A stretch of 8,784 nucleotides of DNA from an uncultured Prevotellaceae bacterium (GCA_937904375.1 CALDIG010000191.1:1-8784); one strand, 5' to 3'; shown: positions 1 through 6,276, counted from the first letter of the stretch. Numbers and translations are program-made. The notes: generated from the letters alone by a model not told the origin.

Positions 1-212
1 GCAAGCACACCGGCTGGGTGGAGATTCTGGGCTGCGGCATGGTAGATCCCAACGTGCTTGAGCTGTGCGGCATCGACAGCAAGGTTTACACTGGCTACGC
101 CTTTGGCGTGGGAGTGGAGCGCATCACCAACCTCAAATACATGGTCAAAGACCTGCGCATGTTCAGCGAGAACGATGTGCGCTTCTTGCGACAGTTTGAG
201 CACACTCATTGA
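1..212 (+). CDS. pheS: Phenylalanyl-tRNA synthetase alpha subunit, C-terminal end (partial)
   Basis: This is the last 69 or so residues of the alpha subunit of phenylalanine-tRNA ligase, the cytoplasmic alpha2-beta2 enzyme that charges tRNA-Phe with phenylalanine. The reading frame is open from the left edge (first full codon at base 3) to the TGA at 210-212, so the start lies outside the window. The visible residues hold the end of the class II catalytic core: GWVEILGCGMVDPNVL, then the motif 3 stretch YAFGVGVERI, whose arginine contacts ATP in this family, then LKYMVKDLRMFSENDVRFLRQF, which is the usual PheS ending. Nothing looks broken. The gene is followed by a hairpin and then nth on the same strand. 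Identification is firm because this C-terminal block is very conserved. Confidence 0.95.
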   Translation, partial: KHTGWVEILGCGMVDPNVLELCGIDSKVYTGYAFGVGVERITNLKYMVKDLRMFSENDVRFLRQFEHTH

Positions 213-238
213 GAATAGTAAATAACCACTATAACGAG

Positions 239-266
239 GGGGAGCCAGCACAACAGCTCCCCTTTT
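239..266 (+). terminator. Hairpin with T run between pheS and nth
   Basis: GGGGAGC at 239-245 pairs perfectly with GCTCCCC at 256-262 across a 10-nt loop, and TTTT follows at 263-266. This has the form of a rho-independent terminator for pheS, although the T run is short. It ends only 16 nt before the nth start codon. Either transcription of nth reads through, or its promoter overlaps the hairpin or lies in pheS. Confidence 0.6.
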
Positions 267-282
267 ACACAAGAAGGCATTT

Positions 283-915
283 ATGAAAATCACGGATCGC
301 TACGAGGCAATAATTAAATATTTCAAACAGGCAAACCCCAGTCCCACCACCGAGTTGCATTTCAACAACCCGTTTGAGACGCTGGTGGCGGTGCTTCTAT
401 CGGCACAGTGTACCGACAAGCGGGTGAATATGGTAACGCCAGCTTTGTTTAAGGCCTACCCCACTCCGCAAGCGATGGCTGCCGCCACTGGCGACGAACT
501 GCTGCAATACATAGGTAGCGTGTCCTATCCTAACAGCAAGGCGCGCCACCTGCAAGCGATGTCGGCAATGCTGGTCGAGGATTTTGATGGTCAAGTACCC
601 AGCACGATGGAAGAGCTCATGCGCCTGCCTGGAGTAGGCCGCAAGACCGCCAACGTGATTATGGGCGTGGTGTTCCACAAAGCGGCTATCGCTGTCGATA
701 CCCATGTGTTTAGAGTATCAAATCGCACTGGTTTAGCCAATGGCAAAACGCCTCTTGAAGTGGAGAAGACCCTCACTCGCCACATCGCTGTGGAAGACCG
801 CTACAACGCCCACCACTGGCTGCTGCTTCACGGCCGATACGTGTGCAAAGCCCTTAAACCCGACTGCCTCAACTGCGGCATCAACCAATTTTGCAAGTAT
901 TACAACAAGAAATGA
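283..915 (+). CDS. nth: Endonuclease III, DNA glycosylase/AP lyase
   Basis: This is a full-length (210 aa) endonuclease III, the base-excision-repair enzyme that removes oxidised pyrimidines from DNA and cleaves the abasic site by beta-elimination. The sequence shows the helix-hairpin-helix LPGVGRKTANV (about residues 115-125) with the catalytic lysine at 121, and the catalytic aspartate 139 in AVDTHVFRV. The C-terminal iron-sulphur cluster motif C-X6-C-X2-C-X5-C uses cysteines 188, 195, 198 and 204. The start is supported by an AGAAGG stretch at 272-277, 5 nt before the ATG, and by the normal N-terminus (YEAIIKYFKQANP). The stop codon overlaps the next start codon (ATGA at 912-915), so the next gene is probably translationally coupled. 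All active-site residues are present, so the enzyme should be functional. Confidence 0.96.
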   Translation: MKITDRYEAIIKYFKQANPSPTTELHFNNPFETLVAVLLSAQCTDKRVNMVTPALFKAYPTPQAMAAATGDELLQYIGSVSYPNSKARHLQAMSAMLVEDFDGQVPSTMEELMRLPGVGRKTANVIMGVVFHKAAIAVDTHVFRVSNRTGLANGKTPLEVEKTLTRHIAVEDRYNAHHWLLLHGRYVCKALKPDCLNCGINQFCKYYNKK

Positions 916-2381
916 ACACCAGCAAGGAGAACATACTAAAGCAACTTATAAAACCTGTGCTTGACATCATTAAAAAAGTTGCCAAAGAGATGCGACTTGG
1001 CAATGATGTCGAGGTTGGAACAATTGCAGCGATTAGGCACAATGTCAATAGTGCAAAGACTATAAATCGCAATATCTTCACCCAAGAATTAAGGCAAATC
1101 ATTCTCTTGCCAAAACCATCTGAAGGGTTCAAACAGCTTGACAAGATTGGACTTCTTCCACTCATTTTCCCAGAACTCGCCAATTTAAAAGGAGTGGAAA
1201 CAGTGAACGGGCGTGGACACAAAGAAATCTTTGAACACACCATGCAGGTGCTCGACAACGTGGCAGCTCAGAGCGACAACGAATGGCTGCGATGGGCAGC
1301 ACTTTTGCACGATATTGGTAAACCCGCCACCAAGCACTGGGATGAGAAGATGGGCTGGACATTCCACAACCACAACTTCATTGGCGAGAAAATGGTGCCA
1401 CGCATCTTTAAAAAGATGCGGTTGCCTAACGAGCACATGGAATATGTCAAGAAACTCGTTGGCCTGCACATGCGCCCAATTGCACTAGTAGAGGAAGAGG
1501 TGACCGACTCGGCAGTGCGCCGCATGGTCTTTGAGGCTGGCGACGACATCGACGACCTGATGACCCTGTGCCGTGCCGATATCACAAGCAAAAACCAGGA
1601 GAAAGTGAAACGCTTCCGCGAGAATTATGAGCTTGTGAAGCAGAAGATTAAAGACGTAAATAAAAAAGATGAAGAAAGAAACCTTAAACCAGAAATTGAT
1701 GGTTACGAAATTATGTTGACGTTTGGTTTGCAACAATCGCCCAAAGTAGGTGATTTCAAAAAAGCCATTATTAATGAAATAAATAAAAATGGAATGAAAA
1801 ATGATTATGAAACACTTTATAATTTTATGATGAACAAAGCTCAAGAGTTAGATATCAAGCCCATCAATGAAGGCAAACTCTGTTGTGTGGAAATAGATTC
1901 TCCTATGGGAATGCTCTCAATTGCTGCAACCACTACCGGTATTTCGGCGATTGAGTTTGGAGAGGCTGATTTCTCGGTTCTAGCAACCAAAATGAAACTG
2001 GAATTGTGCCACACATCTACCCCACTGCTAGAAAACTGCACCAAGCAGATCAACGAGTACTTTGAGGGCAACAGACGAGAGTTCTCCCTGCCTTTGCACC
2101 TTACTGGCACCGAATTCCAACTGAAGGTGTGGAACACTCTGATGACAATTCCTTATGGCGAGACTATCAGTTATAAAAAAGAAGCACGCCTCGTTGGCAA
2201 CGAAAATGCCCAGCGTGCTGTGGCACAAGCCAACGGCGCTAACCCCATCCCCATCATCATCCCCTGCCACCGAGTAATCAACAGCGACGGCACCACAGGA
2301 GGCTACTCCAGCGGTGTAGATAAAAAACTCTTCTTGCTAAAACTCGAAAGCTCTGCGAGCCAAACGATTACAAACAGCTAG
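912..2381 (+). CDS. CCA-enzyme HD body lacking its catalytic head, fused to O6-methylguanine-DNA methyltransferase
   Basis: A 489-residue two-part protein. Residues 1-35 resemble the N-terminus of Bacteroidota CCA-adding tRNA nucleotidyltransferases, but the sequence then jumps to what is normally the region after the catalytic head (IRHNVNSAKTINR, then QELRQIILLPKPSEGF). The GGxVRD and DxD nucleotidyltransferase motifs are absent everywhere. Residues 100-313 match the family body: an HD domain with H109 and H133-D134, then GWTFHNHNFIG and VTDSAVRRMVFEAGDDID. Residues 322-480 form an alkyltransferase (Ogt/MGMT type) with the arginine-finger helix near R435, the active site PCHRV with acceptor Cys452, and a final Glu479. 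Known family role of that part: transfer of alkyl groups from O6-alkylguanine to its own cysteine. The function of the HD part here is unknown. ATG 912 overlaps the nth stop; an in-frame TTG at 891 is possible but less likely. Base composition is uneven along the gene. Confidence 0.85.
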   Translation: MNTSKENILKQLIKPVLDIIKKVAKEMRLGNDVEVGTIAAIRHNVNSAKTINRNIFTQELRQIILLPKPSEGFKQLDKIGLLPLIFPELANLKGVETVNGRGHKEIFEHTMQVLDNVAAQSDNEWLRWAALLHDIGKPATKHWDEKMGWTFHNHNFIGEKMVPRIFKKMRLPNEHMEYVKKLVGLHMRPIALVEEEVTDSAVRRMVFEAGDDIDDLMTLCRADITSKNQEKVKRFRENYELVKQKIKDVNKKDEERNLKPEIDGYEIMLTFGLQQSPKVGDFKKAIINEINKNGMKNDYETLYNFMMNKAQELDIKPINEGKLCCVEIDSPMGMLSIAATTTGISAIEFGEADFSVLATKMKLELCHTSTPLLENCTKQINEYFEGNRREFSLPLHLTGTEFQLKVWNTLMTIPYGETISYKKEARLVGNENAQRAVAQANGANPIPIIIPCHRVINSDGTTGGYSSGVDKKLFLLKLESSASQTITNS

Positions 2382-2419
2382 AAACTAACGTTTTATCCCA
2401 CATCAATCGTGCGGCTAAC

Positions 2420-2517
2420 TAGCGAGCAACAGCGAGCGGCAAACTAGCGAGCAACAGCGAGCGGCACAAGTAGCGAACAACAGCGAGCGACACAACTAGC
2501 GAGCAACAGCGAGCGGC
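2420..2517. repeat. Four-copy 25-26 bp tandem repeat between convergent genes
   Basis: The unit core is T, then AGCGAGCAAC, then AGCGAGCGGC, so each unit is itself two near-identical decamers. Cores lie at 2420-2440, 2445-2465, 2471-2491 and 2497-2517, separated by 4-5 nt spacers of the type AAAC or ACAAG. Copies 1, 2 and 4 are identical; copy 3 has two G-to-A changes (AGCGAACAAC and a final GAC). GCGGCTAA occurs at both ends of the array (2411-2418 and 2513-2520). The final copy touches the mutL stop codon (2517-2519). The plus strand of the array is nearly free of T, so no strong hairpin forms. It occupies most of the 135-nt gap, where I see no clear terminator for either gene. Function unknown. 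Confidence 0.93.
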
Positions 2518-4355
2518 TAAAACATCTTTGCCACTTGGTCTAGGGTTAGGAAATTAGCAATTAGTTTTCCTGAGGGGGTGTATTTGGTGTTTTTAAGTTT
2601 GCGCCAGTCGGTGATGAGGGTTTTCATCTCTTGTTCATTGAGATGGCGATTGTAAGGAATAGCGGCTTTTGAGGCTATGGTAAGGGCAATTTTTTCAAAC
2701 ACCTTGTCTTTAACGCTCACACCGCTCACAGAGGTTATCACCTCGTTGAGCATTTCAATAATGTCGATATTGTCGAGACCTGGTGGCACCGAGTTTATTG
2801 ACCAGTCGCCACCGCTCAGTTTCGCGAGTCCGAAGCCAGCTTTCTCGAGTTCGGGTTCTATTTCCTCAAACGCGGCATTCTGCGCCACCGTCAAGTGCAT
2901 AATCTCGGGGAAGAGCACACGCTGCGACACCACATTCATGCCGTCAATCTGATCCATCAGGCGCTCATAGAGCACCGTCAAGTGAGCACGGTGCTGGTCA
3001 AGAATCACCACCCCCTCTTGCGAGAGAGAGAGCAGGTAACGGTCAGCCAGCTGCATCACGCCCTGCATCTCGTCGTCGGCTGGAACAGCATTTTCCAAAG
3101 CGGGCGCATCGGTAGAAAGCGGCAACTCCCCTATCTCGTCAAGCCCCTCTTGCTTCGACTTTTCGAAGTTCTTATAGAGTTCCTCCCAGTTAGGCAAAGT
3201 GTCGCTATGCTGTGGGGTGTAGCCGCCACCATGCGAGCCCGTCTGCTGCTTGAATGGGTTATAGCTCTTGTCAACAGCTATCTCGGGTGCCCGAGAGGTG
3301 TGAGGCAACGTGAAAGAGGGAATCTCGGGAGCGTCCTCCTTGTCGAAGTCGATAGACGGCACCATGCTGAACCGTCCCAGCGTCTCCTTGACTGCAGCCG
3401 AGATAATCTGCCATATCGGCAACTCGTTCTCAAATTTTATCTCAGTCTTTGTGGGATGGATGTTCACGTCAATCGTCTCGGGGTCAACGTCAAGCACCAG
3501 GAAATATTTAGGCTGCGACTCATCGGGAATCAGCTCGTCATAGCAAGAGAGCACCGCCTTGTGGAAATACGGATGTCGCATATATCTGCCGTTGACAAAG
3601 AAATACTGCATCGCGTTGCGCTTGCGCGCGCTCTCGGGCTTGCCTATGAAGCCCGAAATCTTTACCAATGAAGTGTCAACATTCAGCGGGATAAGCTGCT
3701 GGTCGATGTTATGTCCAAACAGTGCTATAATGCGCTGCTTGAATGTGCCGCCGCTTAGCTTGTAGAGCACATTGCCGTTGTGGGTGACAGTGAAATCAAT
3801 ATTGTAGTTGACGAGTGCGAGCTTCTCAAACTCCTTGATAATGTTGCTCAGCTCCACTTGATTGCTTTTCAAGAACTTGCGGCGTGCAGGAACATTGAAG
3901 AACAAGTCTTTAATCATGAAGTTGCAGCCTGCTGGACACACGTCGGGCTCCTGCGACTCGCAGTGAGAGGCGTTTATCAGCAACTTGGTGCCCAACTGCG
4001 CTCCACGAGCGCAGGTGCGCAACTCAATGTGCGATATGGCAGCTATCGACGCCAGCGCCTCGCCACGGAACCCCATGGTCTGGAGCGAGAAAAGGTCATC
4101 CGCCTGACGAATCTTTGATGTGCTATGACGCTCAAACGCCAGACGGGCATCGGTGTCGCTCATGCCCACACCGTTGTCAATCACCTGTATCAAGGTGCGA
4201 CCAGCGTCCTTGAGAATAATCTGGATATTTGTCGCCTGAGCATCTACGGCATTCTCCACCAGCTCCTTAATCACCGAAGCAGGGCGTTGTATCACCTCAC
4301 CAGCGGCAATCTGGTTGGCGACCGAATCGGGCAACAGTTTTATCACATCACTCAT
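2517..4355 (-). CDS. mutL: DNA mismatch repair protein MutL
   Basis: A 612-residue MutL, the ATPase that links MutS mismatch recognition to downstream strand removal. The N-terminal GHKL ATPase is complete: NQIAAGEVIQRPASV (14-28), KELVENAVDA with catalytic Glu31 and Asn35, DNGVGM (60-65), STSKI (78-82) and TMGFRGEAL (93-101). The transducer domain follows (FFVNGRYMR, DVNIHPTK near 295-303). A Ser/Pro/Gln-rich linker spans about 335-430, and the C-terminal dimerisation domain covers about 430-612. The endonuclease motif of many bacterial MutL proteins, DQHA-x2-E-x4-E, appears here as DQHRAHLTVLYE (453-464), with Ala changed to Arg and the first Glu changed to Leu. The C-terminal CxHGRP-like motif is replaced by NTKYTPSGK. 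It is last in a minus-strand cluster, 91 nt after the OstA-like gene. No strong ribosome-binding site precedes ATG 4355, as is common in this phylum. Confidence 0.97.
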   Translation of the reverse strand: MSDVIKLLPDSVANQIAAGEVIQRPASVIKELVENAVDAQATNIQIILKDAGRTLIQVIDNGVGMSDTDARLAFERHSTSKIRQADDLFSLQTMGFRGEALASIAAISHIELRTCARGAQLGTKLLINASHCESQEPDVCPAGCNFMIKDLFFNVPARRKFLKSNQVELSNIIKEFEKLALVNYNIDFTVTHNGNVLYKLSGGTFKQRIIALFGHNIDQQLIPLNVDTSLVKISGFIGKPESARKRNAMQYFFVNGRYMRHPYFHKAVLSCYDELIPDESQPKYFLVLDVDPETIDVNIHPTKTEIKFENELPIWQIISAAVKETLGRFSMVPSIDFDKEDAPEIPSFTLPHTSRAPEIAVDKSYNPFKQQTGSHGGGYTPQHSDTLPNWEELYKNFEKSKQEGLDEIGELPLSTDAPALENAVPADDEMQGVMQLADRYLLSLSQEGVVILDQHRAHLTVLYERLMDQIDGMNVVSQRVLFPEIMHLTVAQNAAFEEIEPELEKAGFGLAKLSGGDWSINSVPPGLDNIDIIEMLNEVITSVSGVSVKDKVFEKIALTIASKAAIPYNRHLNEQEMKTLITDWRKLKNTKYTPSGKLIANFLTLDQVAKMF

Positions 4356-4362
4356 AGTTTCT

Positions 4363-4411
4363 TCAGTTATCAGTTGTCAGTTTTGAGATTTCAGATGTCA
4401 GATTTCCCATT
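4363..4411. repeat. 7-bp tandem repeat between the OstA-like gene and mutL
   Basis: Seven consecutive heptamers read TCAGTTA, TCAGTTG, TCAGTTT, TGAGATT, TCAGATG, TCAGATT and TCCCATT on the plus strand. The consensus is TCAG(T/A)TN, decaying at the last copy. The array starts 7 nt upstream of the mutL start codon and fills about half of the 91-nt gap, so it would lie in the mutL leader on the mRNA. It resembles the short tandemly repeated heptamers known from some cyanobacterial and other genomes. The rest of the gap (4412-4446) shows nothing recognisable. Confidence 0.8.
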
Positions 4412-4446
4412 CTACTTTCCACGAACCACGCGCCGAAGGCACTCTC

Positions 4447-6207
4447 TTAGCGTATTACAGAGGTTCGTCGCGTTGCCACCGCCTCACCGAAAATCTGGCG
4501 CATTTCGTCAGTAACCACCATCACATCGTATGGCTCCTTAGGACGAATGGAGTCATACCAACGGAACTTCTCAAGACGCAAGTCCGAACGCTTGGCAAGG
4601 AACAGCGGGATAACTTTTCCCGTCACATCTGGCCACATCTTGATTTTATCCACCTCCTGCTTGGGTTTCATGTTTATAGTGAGGTAGGCGCTGTTGGCGT
4701 TCACCAACTTGTTGTAAGTGGAGTCATTCTCCATAGGATAGAACAGTGCCTCCACATCGCCGCTGACGTCAAGCTGTTTCAGCTCCTGATTCTCAAATGT
4801 CGCCTTCATCGTGCGGCCACTGAGCTGGTTATAATAATCCTCACCCAAATGCTCTATCAGCATTCCTGGTTTGGGCAACGTAGCCCAATCAACGACCGAG
4901 TCTTTCACATGGACATTGATTTCCTCACCGCTAATCTGTCGCCCCTCACTCCAGATCACCGCATGGCGGTAAAGGTTAAGAATGGAATCCTGCTCGCTCA
5001 CCGCCGCCGAGTCACACACTCCCTGCAAGTCCTTGCGGTAGAAACGCACATACTTGTTGGCTATAAGCACTCTTTTGTCATTATCGGCAGTGACGGTGCG
5101 CAGCGTGTCGGCATGGATATAAATTGTGTCTTTCTGCGAGAACTCCCTCGCTAAGGCATTCTCGGTAACGTATGATTCCTTGGTTTTCTCGTTATGATAC
5201 CCCAAATCACCCTTGAGTATCACCTTGTTTTTCTCGTCGGTGATGACAACATTGCCACGCGCCTTGCCGATGCCATTCTTGCGGTCATAGTCAACCACAT
5301 CGCCAGTGAGGGTGCGTTGCGTCTTCTCGTCGGTGAGCACCACATTGCCCTGAGCCTGACCTTTATCGTTCTTGCGGTCGTAATACACCACATCGCCAAC
5401 AATCGTCTGGCCGTCCTTTGCCTTGATGGTAGAGCGGTTATATAGCGTGCCTTCCTCGCTCGACATATTGTACCATCCACTCGAGGTATAGATAGTGTGT
5501 CCATCAGCAAGCGACACAATCTTTGTCTCGTCTTCGATGGTGGCTATGTGAGTGCGCATGTCATAGTCGAGGATATCAGTAAAGAGCTCCATCTTGTCGT
5601 TTTTCATGTGTACTTTAGAGGTGAATTGCACTTTCTTGGTGTCGTGCTCATAGCGACCGACATTCGACGTGATGCGCGTACCCGATTTGTCCACCACTGT
5701 ACCACCGCTAAAGTAACGCGCCACGTTGTTAAACATATCGTAATCCAAGCTGTCGGTGGTGACGGTCATCGAACTGTTGACGACCCGTACATTGCGCCTG
5801 AGCTTCGCCACCTCCACATCACCAAAATAGTACATTCGGTCGCAATACACTGTCATCGTGTCGGCCTGGTTCATCACCACATGTCCAAAGGCATCGAGAG
5901 AACTGGTCGCCTCAAAGAAGTAGGCACTATCGCACCTCAGCGTCATGTCGCCACGGCGAAACCGAACATTGCCACGAAGCACACGATATTCGGTGCTGCG
6001 ATTCTCGTCGGCGACAAGGGCGTCGGCATTCTCGAGAAACACCTTGCCGGGATCAAAACGGTTAGCATCGGGAATAAGGGGCGTGATGCGTCGCAGATGA
6101 GGCGTAGTGGCACCATTGCGCGCGGCAACCGCCTGGGCATTGGCGTGCCACGAAACAGTCGCAACCAACACACACAACAAAAACATCAGCGCGCGAGTCA
6201 CACTCAT
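4447..6207 (-). CDS. OstA/LptA-like lipopolysaccharide transport protein
   Basis: A 586-residue exported protein of the OstA-like family seen in Bacteroidota, related to LptA and to the N-terminal domain of LptD, which carry lipopolysaccharide across the periplasm on a beta-jellyroll. An N-terminal signal peptide is visible (hydrophobic ALMFLLCVLVATVSW at 6-20, with probable cleavage after ANA at 22-24). The mature protein is built of repeated short beta segments of the type GNVRF, DSAYF, DSLDYD and GDVVYYD, typical of the OstA fold from about residue 55 to 430. Residues 271-301 and 302-332 are a near-perfect tandem duplication. The C-terminal third (about 440-586) contains family-like stretches such as KATFENQELKQLDVSGDVEALFYP. 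The start at 6207 gives an intact signal peptide. It sits 69 nt downstream of the SurA-like gene and 91 nt upstream of mutL, so one transcript is likely. Family assignment is strong; exact equivalence to E. coli LptA is inferred. Confidence 0.88.
   Translation of the reverse strand: MSVTRALMFLLCVLVATVSWHANAQAVAARNGATTPHLRRITPLIPDANRFDPGKVFLENADALVADENRSTEYRVLRGNVRFRRGDMTLRCDSAYFFEATSSLDAFGHVVMNQADTMTVYCDRMYYFGDVEVAKLRRNVRVVNSSMTVTTDSLDYDMFNNVARYFSGGTVVDKSGTRITSNVGRYEHDTKKVQFTSKVHMKNDKMELFTDILDYDMRTHIATIEDETKIVSLADGHTIYTSSGWYNMSSEEGTLYNRSTIKAKDGQTIVGDVVYYDRKNDKGQAQGNVVLTDEKTQRTLTGDVVDYDRKNGIGKARGNVVITDEKNKVILKGDLGYHNEKTKESYVTENALAREFSQKDTIYIHADTLRTVTADNDKRVLIANKYVRFYRKDLQGVCDSAAVSEQDSILNLYRHAVIWSEGRQISGEEINVHVKDSVVDWATLPKPGMLIEHLGEDYYNQLSGRTMKATFENQELKQLDVSGDVEALFYPMENDSTYNKLVNANSAYLTINMKPKQEVDKIKMWPDVTGKVIPLFLAKRSDLRLEKFRWYDSIRPKEPYDVMVVTDEMRQIFGEAVATRRTSVIR
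5212..5397 (-). repeat. Two tandem 93-bp coding repeats inside the OstA-like gene
   Basis: Codons 271-301 (5305-5397) and 302-332 (5212-5304) encode two 31-residue units that both begin GDVV.YDRKN, continue G.A.GNVV.TDEK and end in a basic/hydrophobic strand. A third, decayed unit starts at residue 333 (GDLGYHNEKTK). Similarity is also visible in the DNA, for example TTCTCGTCGGTGA in both copies. This is an in-frame duplication that adds one OstA-fold repeat. Confidence 0.8.
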
Positions 6208-6237
6208 AAGTTATTATTCTTAGTTTTAGATTTAAAT

Positions 6238-6269
6238 ATCGAATAATCGAGAAGTCGAGCAATCGATAC
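6238..6269. repeat. 8-bp tandem repeat between the SurA-like and OstA-like genes
   Basis: Four consecutive octamers read ATCGAATA, ATCGAGAA, GTCGAGCA and ATCGATAC on the plus strand, so a TCGA tetramer recurs exactly every 8 nt. The array lies in the 69-nt gap between the SurA-like stop codon and the start codon of the OstA-like gene. On the mRNA it would be just upstream of the latter. No hairpin terminator is evident here. Function unknown. Confidence 0.75.
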
Positions 6270-6276
6270 TTAACAC

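Noticed and set aside
891..911. TTG start at 891 for the fusion gene
   Set aside because: It would overlap nth by 25 nt and add residues unlike the family. ATG 912 gives an N-terminus like that of CCA enzymes and the common ATGA overlap.
881..1258. Minus-strand open frame of 125 codons over the nth/fusion junction
   Set aside because: It is antisense to two supported genes and has no family resemblance.
912..2381. Intact CCA-adding enzyme or ordinary HD phosphohydrolase
   Set aside because: The head motifs GGxVRD and DxD are absent, and the body follows CCA-enzyme wording beyond the HD motif, with an alkyltransferase at the end.
2420..2517. CRISPR array
   Set aside because: The spacers between units are only 4-5 nt and nearly identical, so this is a simple tandem repeat and not repeat-spacer architecture.
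2895..3671. A 258-codon plus-strand open frame opposite mutL
   Set aside because: It is antisense to conserved MutL codons, rich in Leu/Arg/His as shadow frames often are, and resembles no family I know.
5497..6246. A 249-codon plus-strand open frame opposite the OstA-like gene
   Set aside because: It lies wholly antisense to a well-supported gene, has no recognisable motif and a His/Val-rich composition expected from the complement of that coding sequence.
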